A DNA stretch of 64,000 bases from Caldilineaceae bacterium SB0661_bin_32 (GTDB taxonomy: Bacteria; Chloroflexota; Anaerolineae; Caldilineales; Caldilineaceae). Positions within the stretch are counted from its first letter, which is position 1. Every line of letters begins with the position of its first letter. Under the pieces are notes generated by a model. That model did no database searches, had not been told where the DNA came from, and was given only the letters and a program-made list of their open reading frames with translations. The stretch spans positions 1 to 64,000 of the forward strand of contig VXMH01000024.1 of the NCBI GenBank assembly GCA_009841235.1, read 5' to 3'. Position numbers and translations under genes: made by a program. This document shows positions 51,175 to 60,009 of the stretch, piece after piece.

Positions 51175-52719
51175 ATGTCTGACCGCACTCTTAGTCGACG
51201 ACGCTTCCTGCAGGGAATGGGTGTCGCGGCCACCGGCGCCGTAATCGCCGCTTGCGCGCCGCCCGTCCAGCAAGCGGCCGGCGATATGGCCGAGACTGCT
51301 GAAACGCCCGAAATCTGGGTATTTGTCGTGACCGGTTGTACCGCCGGCGGCAATGAGGAAAAGACCAAGGCCGTCCAGGACCTCATCCTTGAAGAGTCCG
51401 GCGTCCTGGTCCAGAACTATCTCTCCGCCCACGGAGCCGCCTCAACAGAAAAACTGAACCTGTTGATCGCCTCCGGCACGCAGCCCCTCGACCTCTTTGA
51501 GGGATCGTGGCCCGACTTCAAGGGCATCATCACACCTATGGACGATCTCCTGGATGCCTTTGGCCAGAACGTCCTCGCCCTCAACAACGACTTCGCCTGG
51601 GCGCGTATGAAGGATGCGGAAGGCGTTACCTGGGGCTACCCGCGACTTGGGCTCATGGCCCACACCCACTTCTGCTTTTTCCGCTCCGATTGGCTCGACG
51701 AAGCCGGCCTTGAGACGCCCGATACCTGGGACGGCATGGAAGCCACCATCGAAGAATTCAGGGCACTGCACGACGAATCCGTTACGACCACCATGGGTCG
51801 CCGCCATCTGATGTACAACACAATGGGCGCCTTCACCGAAAACGGCTATTCCAACTGGGTCGATCCCGCCGATAACATGCTCAAGCCGGTCGAGACCAAT
51901 CCTGGTTACATCGACTGGCTTACCAAGATGCACGAATGGTGGGATAAGGGTTGGTTCCAGCTCGAGTCCTTCGCCAATCCAGACTTCCGTGCCATGCTCA
52001 AGACCCTCACCATCGGCACCTGGCTCGGCTGGTACTCCCGCATCACAATCTGGTGGGAACAGATTAGGTTGGATTCAGGCTACACCGACATCGATTACAC
52101 ATTCCCCGAAACCATGACCGGGCCCATGGGGCTGGCCAAGACCAACAATGTCGGCGGCAACGCCGCATATATGATCCCCCGTAAGTCGCAACATCCCGAT
52201 GCCGTAATTCGCTTCGCCGACTGGGCCTACGCAGGCCTCCCCGATGAACCCCGCAACCTGGTCATCACCCAGGCCGGCATCGAAGGCGTCGACTGGGAAT
52301 GGCACGACAAGGAAGCGGGTCTCTACCGCGCCCTCGTCCCCGCCACCGCCCCCTGCGAGGCCAGATATCCCAGCGAATACTACCAGGTCAAGGGCATGGG
52401 CACCGAACCCCACGTTGTCAGGGTTTTGGAGGACGGCACCGTCCATCGCCAGAGTGCCCATGTCGTCAAATACAACGACCAGTTCCAATTCGGTAAGATG
52501 CCTGTCGACTTTGACGTTCCCTACGACCTGACCGCGATTCGCGACCAGTACCCGGGTCTGTCAGACTTCGAGCGCCTCATTGACGAAGAATCGGTCAAAT
52601 TCATTACCGGTGCACGTCCCCTCGCCGAATGGGGCAACTTCCTCGACTCGCTTCAGAGCGCCGGCCTGGACAAATGGAGCGAGTTGCACACCGAACAGTA
52701 CCGCCAGTACCATCCCTGA
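51175..52719 (+). CDS. Tat-exported lipoprotein, ABC sugar-binding protein (paralogue 1)
   Basis: 514 aa. The N-terminus LSRRRFLQGMGVAATGAVIA carries a twin-arginine motif and ends in the lipobox VIAAC (Cys27), so the protein is exported folded and lipid-anchored outside the membrane. The rest is a family-1 solute-binding fold of the LplA type, rich in Trp and aromatics (SWPDFKGI, GYPRLGLMAHTHF, NPGYIDWLTKMHEWW, WLGWYSRITIWWEQ) that should stack on sugar rings. AAAGGAG lies 9 nt before the ATG. It is closely related along its full length to the next gene and probably works with the permeases at 54458-56350. Confidence 0.9.
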   Translation: MSDRTLSRRRFLQGMGVAATGAVIAACAPPVQQAAGDMAETAETPEIWVFVVTGCTAGGNEEKTKAVQDLILEESGVLVQNYLSAHGAASTEKLNLLIASGTQPLDLFEGSWPDFKGIITPMDDLLDAFGQNVLALNNDFAWARMKDAEGVTWGYPRLGLMAHTHFCFFRSDWLDEAGLETPDTWDGMEATIEEFRALHDESVTTTMGRRHLMYNTMGAFTENGYSNWVDPADNMLKPVETNPGYIDWLTKMHEWWDKGWFQLESFANPDFRAMLKTLTIGTWLGWYSRITIWWEQIRLDSGYTDIDYTFPETMTGPMGLAKTNNVGGNAAYMIPRKSQHPDAVIRFADWAYAGLPDEPRNLVITQAGIEGVDWEWHDKEAGLYRALVPATAPCEARYPSEYYQVKGMGTEPHVVRVLEDGTVHRQSAHVVKYNDQFQFGKMPVDFDVPYDLTAIRDQYPGLSDFERLIDEESVKFITGARPLAEWGNFLDSLQSAGLDKWSELHTEQYRQYHP

Positions 52720-52733
52720 CTGTGGCGGCACGC

Positions 52734-52766
52734 CGGTCGGGGCGAACTTTCAATCCGCCCCGACCG
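52734..52766 (+). terminator. Hairpin between the two binding-protein genes
   Basis: CGGTCGGGGCG (52734-52744) pairs perfectly with CGCCCCGACCG (52756-52766) around an 11-nt loop, followed by TTCTATATATCTG. It is terminator-like with a poor T-run, and sits in the 103-nt gap after paralogue 1. Confidence 0.6.
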
Positions 52767-52822
52767 TTCTATATATCTGTAGTTCCATTTATCACTATTC
52801 TCAGCTAATGAAAGGAATTCAC

Positions 52823-54382
52823 ATGACAACTCAGTCTAAGCCTACGCGCCGCCAGTTCCTGCAAGGTGTCGGCATGGTAGCTACAGGCGCCGTTATCGCT
52901 GCCTGCGCGCCGCCGGTCGCAGCACCGGCCGGCGACGGTGGCGCCATGGAAACCCCCGAAATCTGGTTCGGAACGACGAATCCCTGCCCCGGCGGCGGCA
53001 ACCCGGAACGCACCGACGCCGTCCGCCAGCTCATCCTCGAAGAGACAGGGGTCCTGGTCAACACCAACATCCTGCCGCCAGGCGCCGCCGCCACCGAAAA
53101 GCTCAATCTCCTGCTCGCTTCCGGCACGCAGCCCCTCGACCTCTTCGTCGGCAACTGGCCCGACTTCAAGGGCATCACCCTCCCCATGGACGACCTGCTT
53201 GAAGTCCACGGCGCCGACATCCTCGCCGGTCACTCCGACCTCGACTGGCGCATGATGAAGGACTTCGAAGGCACCACCTGGGGCTATCCCCGGCTCGGAC
53301 TCATGGGGCATACACACTTCCCCTACTTCCGCACCGACTGGCTCGCCGAAGCCGGCCTCGAAATACCCGATACCTGGGATGGCATGGAACACGCCTACGA
53401 AGCGATGAAGGAAAACCACGACGAAGCAGTCATCGTCGCCATGGGCCGCCGCCACCTCATGTACAATACCCTCGGCGCCTTCACTGAACACGGCTTCTCC
53501 CGCTGGATCGACCCCGCCGACAATATGCTCAAGCCCCCGGAACTGCAGCCCGGCTACCAGGACTGGCTCGCCAAGATGAACGAATGGTGGGACAATGGCT
53601 GGCTCCAGCGAGAGTCATTCGCCAATCCCGACTACCGCGCCATGCTCAAGACCCTGACAATCGGCGTCTGGCTCGGCTGGTACTCCCGTATGACCATCTG
53701 GTGGGACCAGATCCGCCGCGACGCAGGCTACGAAGAGGAAGATTACGACTTCGCACTCAAGATTACAGGACCCGCCGGCGTCGCCAAGACCAACAACGCC
53801 GGCTCCAACAGCGCCTACATGATCCCCCGCAAGTCCAACTATCCCGAGGCGGTCATCAAGTATGCCAACTGGATCTACGAGGACGGTCCCGATGACGTAA
53901 CCAACTACCTCATCGCTTCTTGGGGTGTGCCCGGCGAAGACTGGGAATGGGTCGACAAAGAGGGCAAGGTCGCCCGCCTCCACTCCGCTGGCAGCACCGT
54001 CTGCGAAGAAAAGTACTCCCGCGACTTCCAGATTACCCTCGGACTCGGGCCGGAAACATGGGCCACCGCCGTCAAGCTTCAGCAGGACGACGGCTCAATC
54101 GAGTGGAACCGCCACTGGCAGCACATCAACACCTATTGGAACCAGTACGAAGGCGGACGCATGCCCGTCGACTTCGACGTGCCCTACGACCGCACTGCCA
54201 TTCGCGATGCCTTCCCCGGCGAACCCGACTTCGAACGCTTCGTCGAAGAGGAAAGCATCAAGTTCATCACCGGCGCTCGCCCAATTGTAGAATGGGGCAA
54301 CTTCGTCGATGAGATGAACAACGCCGGTCTCGAGCAGTGGAGCGAGCTTTACACCCAACAGTACCGGCTCTATCACCCCTAA
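52823..54382 (+). CDS. Tat-exported lipoprotein, ABC sugar-binding protein (paralogue 2)
   Basis: About 520 aa. TRRQFLQGVGMVATGAVIAA is the Tat motif leading to the lipobox Cys28. The mature part mirrors paralogue 1 block by block (NWPDFKGI, GYPRLGLMGHTHF, GRRHLMYNTLGAFTEHG, WLGWYSRMTIWWDQ, GARPIVEWGNF), so the two arose by tandem duplication. Differences cluster in loops and near the C-terminus (EEKYSRDFQITLGLGPETWA), suggesting altered specificity. AAAGGAA lies 7 nt before ATG 52823; upstream in-frame codons back to 52580 overlap paralogue 1 and are rejected. A strong hairpin separates it from the permease gene. Confidence 0.9.
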   Translation: MTTQSKPTRRQFLQGVGMVATGAVIAACAPPVAAPAGDGGAMETPEIWFGTTNPCPGGGNPERTDAVRQLILEETGVLVNTNILPPGAAATEKLNLLLASGTQPLDLFVGNWPDFKGITLPMDDLLEVHGADILAGHSDLDWRMMKDFEGTTWGYPRLGLMGHTHFPYFRTDWLAEAGLEIPDTWDGMEHAYEAMKENHDEAVIVAMGRRHLMYNTLGAFTEHGFSRWIDPADNMLKPPELQPGYQDWLAKMNEWWDNGWLQRESFANPDYRAMLKTLTIGVWLGWYSRMTIWWDQIRRDAGYEEEDYDFALKITGPAGVAKTNNAGSNSAYMIPRKSNYPEAVIKYANWIYEDGPDDVTNYLIASWGVPGEDWEWVDKEGKVARLHSAGSTVCEEKYSRDFQITLGLGPETWATAVKLQQDDGSIEWNRHWQHINTYWNQYEGGRMPVDFDVPYDRTAIRDAFPGEPDFERFVEEESIKFITGARPIVEWGNFVDEMNNAGLEQWSELYTQQYRLYHP

Positions 54383-54396
54383 TTGAACTGTACCAT

Positions 54397-54427
54397 GAGG
54401 GAAGGAGGGCGTGCCCCTCCTTCCCTC
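54397..54427 (+). terminator. 13-bp perfect hairpin between binding protein and permease
   Basis: GAGGGAAGGAGGG (54397-54409) pairs with CCCTCCTTCCCTC (54415-54427) around CGTGC. No T-run follows. It probably protects the 3' end of the abundant binding-protein mRNA or partly terminates, giving more binding protein than permease. Confidence 0.65.
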
Positions 54428-54457
54428 AGCCCTCCCTCGGCGACAGGAGGTGGACGA

Positions 54458-55450
54458 ATGCAACAACCCCTTGGCGAACAGATCAGAGTACGACTTGAGG
54501 AGGATGCCCCTGTCTTTGCGGAGAAGAAGGGCTTCCGCGAAGCGTGGCGCCAGATCAAGCGTGACCGATTTCTCTACGCCCTTGCCGCCCTTCCCCTCCT
54601 TTATTTCGTTATCTTTCGCTACCTCCCCATGGTCGGCCTGATCATCGCCTTTCAGAACTACGATCCCTTCCTCGGCATCGGCGCCATGTTCAGCCTGGAA
54701 AACTTTGTGGGGTTCAAACACTTCACCAACTTTTTCGACTCCATCTTCTTCTGGAACGTCGTTCGCAATACCGTTCTCATCAGCTTCTACAAACTGTTAT
54801 TCGGTTTTCCACTTCCTATCATCCTCGCTCTCCTGATCAACGAGGTGCGAATTACTGTATTTCAGCGCACCGTCCAGACCATTTCTTACCTGCCGCACTT
54901 CTTCTCCATGGTAGTAGCCGCCGGCATCGTCCGCGCCATGCTTACTCCGCAAGGCGGCCTACTCAATCAGGCTATCGTCGCATTCGGCGGTGAAGCCCAG
55001 GCCTTTCTTACCGATCCCAACCTCTTCCGTTCCATTCTGGTCACCATGGACATATGGCAGCAGGCCGGCTGGAACAGTATTATCTTTTTGGCTGCCATGG
55101 CCACCATCAACCCGGAAATGTACGAAGCCGCCGCCATGGACGGCGCCAACCGCTTCCAGCGCATGTGGTACGTCACCCTGCCCAGCATCTCCTTCGCAAT
55201 CGTCATCATCCTCATCTTCCGTATCGGCGGTATGCTGGACGCAGGTTTCGAGCAGATTCTGCTCCTTTATTCACCCTCCGTCTACTCGGTCTCGGACATC
55301 ATCGACACCTACGTCTATCGCGCCGGCCTGATCGGCCGGCAGTACTCCTTCGGCGCGGCAGTTGGCCTCTTCAAGTCCGTATTGGCGCTGGTCCTCATGT
55401 ATATGGCAAACAAAGTTGCCCAGTACCTGGGGCAGGAAGGCCTCTGGTAG
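54458..55450 (+). CDS. ABC sugar transporter permease, LplB type
   Basis: About 330 aa integral membrane permease, six predicted helices. A 35-residue cytoplasmic leader with KKGFREAWRQIKRDRF, then ALAALPLLYFVIFRYLPMVG. The ABC-coupling EAA loop is EAAAMDGANRFQRMWYVTLP. It fits the LplB/YtmL-like group that pairs with LplC and LplA-type binding proteins. AGGAGGTG lies 6 nt before ATG 54458. No ATPase gene is nearby, as is usual for systems using a shared MsmX-like ATPase. Confidence 0.9.
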   Translation: MQQPLGEQIRVRLEEDAPVFAEKKGFREAWRQIKRDRFLYALAALPLLYFVIFRYLPMVGLIIAFQNYDPFLGIGAMFSLENFVGFKHFTNFFDSIFFWNVVRNTVLISFYKLLFGFPLPIILALLINEVRITVFQRTVQTISYLPHFFSMVVAAGIVRAMLTPQGGLLNQAIVAFGGEAQAFLTDPNLFRSILVTMDIWQQAGWNSIIFLAAMATINPEMYEAAAMDGANRFQRMWYVTLPSISFAIVIILIFRIGGMLDAGFEQILLLYSPSVYSVSDIIDTYVYRAGLIGRQYSFGAAVGLFKSVLALVLMYMANKVAQYLGQEGLW

Positions 55451-55459
55451 GAGAACACC

Positions 55460-56350
55460 ATGAAACTATCCCGGGGCGAAAAGCTGTTCGACTGGATCAA
55501 TATCTTTGTTCTCGCCATCCTTACGCTGTTCTTTCTGATCCCTTTCCTCTCTGTGGTCTCCACTTCGCTCGTCAGCGGCAGAGAGTACGCCTTGCGCGGG
55601 CTGTTTATCCTCTACCCGTACCGGCCCGTACTCAGCTCCTATGACATGCTCTTGGGCCAGGGTTCAATTGTAGTCAACGCTTATATGGTCACCGTCGCTC
55701 GCGTTGTCGTCGGTACAGGCCTCGGCCTTGCATTCACCTTCCCACTCGCCTACGTACTCTCCAAGCGCAGGCTATACGGCCGCGTTCCCATCACGATGTT
55801 TATCTTTTTCACCATGCTCTTTCACGGCGGCCTCATTCCCAACTTTGTCCTGGTGGAAAAAGTTCGTCTGTTGGACAGTTTCTGGTCGATGATTTGGCCG
55901 GTCCTGATCAACCCCTGGTGGCTCCTGATCATGCGTAACTTCATGTTGGCCATCCCCGAAGAACTGGAGGAGGCCGCTATCATGGATGGCGCTAGCCCTC
56001 TGGTGGTTCTCTTGCGGGTCTACCTCCCCCTTTCCATGCCGGTAATCGCAACGATCGGTCTCTGGTATGCAGTCTTTCATTGGAACCAGTGGTTCGACGC
56101 GGCAATCTACATAAACGATCCCAAAAAGCTGCCCCTCCAACTGATCCTGCGCGGCATTCTCGAATACGGCACCGGCCAGTACAGCGACTACTCCGGCCTC
56201 GCCGAAATGACCGAGCTCACCGACCCGCCTCCGGCCGAGTCGCTCAAGGCCGCTATGATCGTCATCACCACCCTGCCGATCCTCATGATATACCCCTTCA
56301 TCCAGCGCTACTTCGTCAGGGGCATCATGCTCGGCTCCATTAAAGGCTGA
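55460..56350 (+). CDS. ABC sugar transporter permease, LplC type
   Basis: 296 aa, second permease of the pair, six helices starting FDWINIFVLAILTLFFLIPF. The EAA coupling motif is EEAAIMDGASPLVVLLRVYLP. The last residues PFIQRYFVRGIMLGSIKG are the signature ending of LplC/MalG-type permeases. Ten nt after the first permease. It should form a heterodimer with it, fed by one or both lipoproteins upstream. Confidence 0.92.
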   Translation: MKLSRGEKLFDWINIFVLAILTLFFLIPFLSVVSTSLVSGREYALRGLFILYPYRPVLSSYDMLLGQGSIVVNAYMVTVARVVVGTGLGLAFTFPLAYVLSKRRLYGRVPITMFIFFTMLFHGGLIPNFVLVEKVRLLDSFWSMIWPVLINPWWLLIMRNFMLAIPEELEEAAIMDGASPLVVLLRVYLPLSMPVIATIGLWYAVFHWNQWFDAAIYINDPKKLPLQLILRGILEYGTGQYSDYSGLAEMTELTDPPPAESLKAAMIVITTLPILMIYPFIQRYFVRGIMLGSIKG

Positions 56351-56357
56351 TACCACA

Positions 56358-57266
56358 ATGGACAACTCCTTTCACGGCGCATGGCCCGCGCTAATTACTC
56401 CAGCCACCGCCGACGGCGGCGTCAATCTGACCGCCCTCCGCGAGCTCATCGACTACATGCTCGCCAAGAAGGTCGATGGCCTCTATATCCTGGGCGGCAC
56501 CGGCGAAGGCCTGCTGATCTCTGCCGCGGACCGCCGCAGCGTTGTCGAAACCGCCATCGCACAGGTCGGCGGCCGCATCCCCGTTATCGTCCACGTCGGC
56601 AGCATCAGCACCGTCGAAGCCGCCGCGCTCGCCTGCCATGCACAGGAGCAGGGCGCCGACGGCGTCAGCTCGGTACTGCCCGTCTACTTGGGCGGCCTCG
56701 AAGCGACCTACCGCCACTACGGCGCCATCGCCGCCGCCGCGCCCGGACTGCCCTTCTTCCCCTACCTCTTCGGCGGTCAGATCGACGCCACCTCCCTCAT
56801 GAAGGAGCTTATCTGCCGCATTCCCAACGTTGGCGGCGCCAAATACACCGGCCCCAACATGTACGAGATCGCGCAGATAATCGACCTGGGCGACGACCTG
56901 CCCGCCGGCCGCGGCTGGACAATCTTCTCCGGCATGGATGAACAGTGCCTCTTCGCCGCCATGATGAACGCGCCCGGTAACATCGGCTCCACCCTCAACG
57001 TCATGCCAGGCCCCTACAGCAAGATGCGCGCCTGCTGCGACGCCGGCGACTTAGCCCAAGCCCTTTCCCTCCAAAAACAGGCCAACCGCCTCACCGCCGT
57101 GATGATCGACCACGGTGTAGGCGCCGCCCTGCGCGTCTCCATGAAGGCCCTCGGCATCGACTGCGGGCCCCTCCGCCTCCCCCAGGAGCAGATTTCCCCC
57201 CAAAAGGAGGAAACGTTGCTCGCCGAACTGGAAGAGGCTGGCCTCGCCGCCCTCGCCGCCATGTAG
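56358..57266 (+). CDS. DHDPS/N-acetylneuraminate lyase-family aldolase
   Basis: 302 aa class I aldolase TIM barrel. GGTGEG (46-51) is the carboxylate-binding motif, Tyr136 in [10 protein letters not shown] sits at the catalytic Tyr position and Lys162 in [10 protein letters not shown] is the Schiff-base lysine. [22 protein letters not shown] matches the NAL-type substrate pocket better than DapA. Likely products are pyruvate plus an aldehyde sugar from a sialic-acid or 2-keto-3-deoxy sugar. It starts 7 nt after the permease stop, so it is in the transporter operon; the imported ligand is probably its substrate or precursor. Confidence 0.87.
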   Translation: MDNSFHGAWPALITPATADGGVNLTALRELIDYMLAKKVDGLYILGGTGEGLLISAADRRSVVETAIAQVGGRIPVIVHVGSISTVEAAALACHAQEQGADGVSSVLPVYLGGLEATYRHYGAIAAAAPGLPFFPYLFGGQIDATSLMKELICRIPNVGGAKYTGPNMYEIAQIIDLGDDLPAGRGWTIFSGMDEQCLFAAMMNAPGNIGSTLNVMPGPYSKMRACCDAGDLAQALSLQKQANRLTAVMIDHGVGAALRVSMKALGIDCGPLRLPQEQISPQKEETLLAELEEAGLAALAAM

Positions 57267-57421
57267 GCCGCCGCGCAATTCCACCTCCCTTCACGGGGCA
57301 TCCCGAACACGCCCGGTTTTGGCCGATCCAACCGCATAGCGTAGCATGGACTCAGCCATCCGGCACGGGGCACACGCTCCTGCAACCGCGCTGTCCGACT
57401 TCGTCAATACGAGGATCCCGC

Positions 57422-58933
57422 ATGTCTTTTTACGCCAAACTGGAAGCCGCCGCACGCCGCAACGACACACTCCTCTGCGTCGGCCTCGACCCGACCCCGG
57501 AGGCCTGCCCGGTTCGCTTTCAACAGGCTGTGAAGACCTCTATTTCCGAGACTGAAAGCGAAGCCGTCAGAAAATGCCAGGCCCTGCTGGCATGGAATCG
57601 CGCCGTCATCGACTCCACGTCCGACCTCGTCTGTTGCTACAAACCCAACATCGCCTTCTACGAGGCCCTGGGCCAGCCCGGCATGGCCCTGCTGCGCGCC
57701 ACCATCGCCGCCGTCCCGACGGACATCCCCGTGCTTCTCGACGCCAAGCGCGGCGACATCGGCTCCACCGCCGCCGCCTACGCCCGCGCCTGCTTCGAAG
57801 AGCTCGGCGTCGACGCCGTCACCCTGAGTCCATACCTGGGCGAAGACAGCATCTCCCCTTTCGCCGCCTACCCGGACAAAGGGCTCTTCGTGCTCTGTCA
57901 CACCTCCAATCCCTCCGCTGGCGCCTTCCAAAGGCTGACCGCTGGCAACGGCCGGAACCATGACGGGAACGACCTTCTCTTCCTGCGCGTAGCCACTGAA
58001 GCCGTCAGCTGGTCGCCCGCCGTAGGCCTGGTCGTCGGCGCAACCTATCCCCAAGCCCTCGCCGACGTCCGCGCCGTCGCGCCCGACGCCTGGCTGCTGG
58101 CCCCCGGAATCGGCGCCCAGGGAGGCGACCTCGAAGCGGCGCTCAAAGCCGGTCTGCGCGCCGACGGACTCGGCGTCCTCGTCGCCGCCACCCGCAGCGT
58201 CACCCAGGCAGACGACCCGCGCCAGGCCGCCCTGCGCCTCCGCGAAGACTTAAATGCCGCCCGCGCACAGTGCCTTGCCCCATCGAAAATAGAGGCGGCC
58301 TCCTCTGCCCCGCAACCATCGCCTGTTCAAGCGTCCCACAGGGACCTCGTAACCGGCCTCGCCGAGCTCGGCGCCCTCCAGTTCGGCGACTTCACCCTCG
58401 CCAGCGGCAAGCGCTCCTCCATGTACGTCGACCTGCGCCTCCTCGTCAGCCAGCCCGACCTGATGCAGGCCGCCGCCGCCGCTTACGCACAAGAACTGGC
58501 CGCGCTGCAATGCGATCGCATCGCCGGCGTCCCCTACGCCGCCCTGCCGATCGGCATGGCCGTCGCCCTGGCCAGCGGCGTCCCCCTCATCTACAATCGC
58601 AAAGAGAGCAAGAGTCACGGCCTCGGCAAGGATATCGAGGGCCTGTGGCAGCCGGGCGAGCGCGTCGTCATCATCGAAGACGTGATCACCACCGGCGGCA
58701 GCATCGTCAGTTCAGTTGAACTGTTCCGCGTCGCCGGCCTGGTCGTCGAGGATGCAATCGTGTTGCTGGACAGGCAGCAAGGGGGCGTGGAAAACCTCCG
58801 CAAAGCCGGGATACGCGTTCACAGCGTCCTGGCGCTGGGAGATGTCCTGGATCTGCTTTCCGAGACGGGCCATATCCCCGCAGAGATTCGCCAGTCGCTG
58901 GGTCTATCCGTCTCTGCCGGGGAAAACCGGTAG
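57422..58933 (+). CDS. pyrF-pyrE: Bifunctional orotidine-5'-phosphate decarboxylase / orotate phosphoribosyltransferase
   Basis: Last two steps of UMP synthesis in one 503-aa chain. The N-terminal part is a type 2 OMP decarboxylase: [29 protein letters not shown] with catalytic Lys109, and [14 protein letters not shown] short Ala/Ser-rich linker near 285-300 leads to [42 protein letters not shown] and the PRPP motif [17 protein letters not shown]. The order is PyrF first, the reverse of animal/plant UMP synthase. Upstream of pyrD by 33 nt. Confidence 0.95.
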   Translation: MSFYAKLEAAARRNDTLLCVGLDPTPEACPVRFQQAVKTSISETESEAVRKCQALLAWNRAVIDSTSDLVCCYKPNIAFYEALGQPGMALLRATIAAVPTDIPVLLDAKRGDIGSTAAAYARACFEELGVDAVTLSPYLGEDSISPFAAYPDKGLFVLCHTSNPSAGAFQRLTAGNGRNHDGNDLLFLRVATEAVSWSPAVGLVVGATYPQALADVRAVAPDAWLLAPGIGAQGGDLEAALKAGLRADGLGVLVAATRSVTQADDPRQAALRLREDLNAARAQCLAPSKIEAASSAPQPSPVQASHRDLVTGLAELGALQFGDFTLASGKRSSMYVDLRLLVSQPDLMQAAAAAYAQELAALQCDRIAGVPYAALPIGMAVALASGVPLIYNRKESKSHGLGKDIEGLWQPGERVVIIEDVITTGGSIVSSVELFRVAGLVVEDAIVLLDRQQGGVENLRKAGIRVHSVLALGDVLDLLSETGHIPAEIRQSLGLSVSAGENR

Positions 58934-58966
58934 CCGGGCGGCCTGTTCTGTGGAGAGATATCCGAA

Positions 58967-59965
58967 TTGCCCAAAAGCCTTCCCAACCTTTCAGTCACTT
59001 TTCTGGACCGCGAACTGCCCTCGCCGCTCGTGCTGGCCAGCGGCATCTGGGGCACCACCGTCAGCCTGCTCGAACGCGCTGCCGCAGAAGGCTGCGGCGC
59101 CGTCACAGCCAAGAGCTGCGGCCCTGAGCCGCGCGCAGGCCACGTCAACCCCTCCTGCATCGACTGGGGCGGCGGCCTCCTCAATGCGATCGGTCTGGCG
59201 AACCCGGGCGTCGACGAGGAAGTCGGGCTGCTCCGGGAGGCGAAAGCGCGCCTCCAGCCGCGCGGCGTCGCCGTCATCGCCAGTATCTTTGCCGGGACAG
59301 CCGCCGAATTCGGTGACGTCGCCCGCCGCGTCGCTGACGCTCAACCCGATTTTATTGAAGTCAACATCTCCTGCCCCAACGTTGAGGACAGCTTCGGCGA
59401 ACCCTTCGCCGCCAGCGCCGACGCCAGCGCCGCCGTAACCGGTTACGTAAAGCAGGCCGTCGCAGGGCGGGCGATCCCCGTCATCGTCAAACTGGCCCCC
59501 AACGTTCCCAGCGTCGGCCGCATCGCCCAGGCCGCGGTCCACGCCGGCGCCGACGCCCTCTGCGCCATCAACACGATGCCCGGTCTCGTCATCGACCCCA
59601 TCAGCGGCCAGCCCGTGCTCGCCAATCGCAGCGGCGGCATCAGCGGCCCCGCCCTCAAGCCGATCGCCCTCAAGGCCGTCTACGACACCCGCAAAGCCTG
59701 CCCCCACACACCGATCATCGGCACCGGCGGCGTCAGCAACGGCCAGGACGCCGTCGAAATGCTCATGGCCGGCGCCACCGTCGTCGGCGTCGGCAGCGCA
59801 ATCTACCAGCGCGGCCCGGACGCCATCCGCCTTATCCGCGCCGAGCTCCAACAGTGGATGGCCGAACAAAACATAGCCCGCATCGCCGACCTCCAGGACC
59901 GCGCCCACAGCGAGCCCCTCTACGCAACATCACCCTCCACGCCGCCCGCGCCCTCCGCTGCATAA
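58967..59965 (+). CDS. pyrD: Dihydroorotate dehydrogenase
   Basis: 332 aa FMN enzyme oxidising dihydroorotate to orotate. [20 protein letters not shown] opens it, then [59 protein letters not shown] and the FMN-phosphate loop [20 protein letters not shown]. The ISCPN motif and catalytic loop fit a class 1 (cytosolic) enzyme, near 1B. The start is TTG at 58967 with GGAGAG upstream. No pyrK electron-transfer gene is next to it, so the electron acceptor is unclear. Operonic with the pyrF-pyrE fusion. Confidence 0.92.
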   Translation: MPKSLPNLSVTFLDRELPSPLVLASGIWGTTVSLLERAAAEGCGAVTAKSCGPEPRAGHVNPSCIDWGGGLLNAIGLANPGVDEEVGLLREAKARLQPRGVAVIASIFAGTAAEFGDVARRVADAQPDFIEVNISCPNVEDSFGEPFAASADASAAVTGYVKQAVAGRAIPVIVKLAPNVPSVGRIAQAAVHAGADALCAINTMPGLVIDPISGQPVLANRSGGISGPALKPIALKAVYDTRKACPHTPIIGTGGVSNGQDAVEMLMAGATVVGVGSAIYQRGPDAIRLIRAELQQWMAEQNIARIADLQDRAHSEPLYATSPSTPPAPSAA

Positions 59966-60009
59966 GCCGGGCAGCGCGCCCCCCCGGACCGCACCTGGGG
60001 GCCCACGCC

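Noticed and set aside
51050-51244. 64-aa GTG-initiated ORF after a strong GGAGGTGG at 51046
   Set aside because: Runs into the binding-protein gene in another frame; sequence has no family features. The RBS-like element is unexplained but insufficient.
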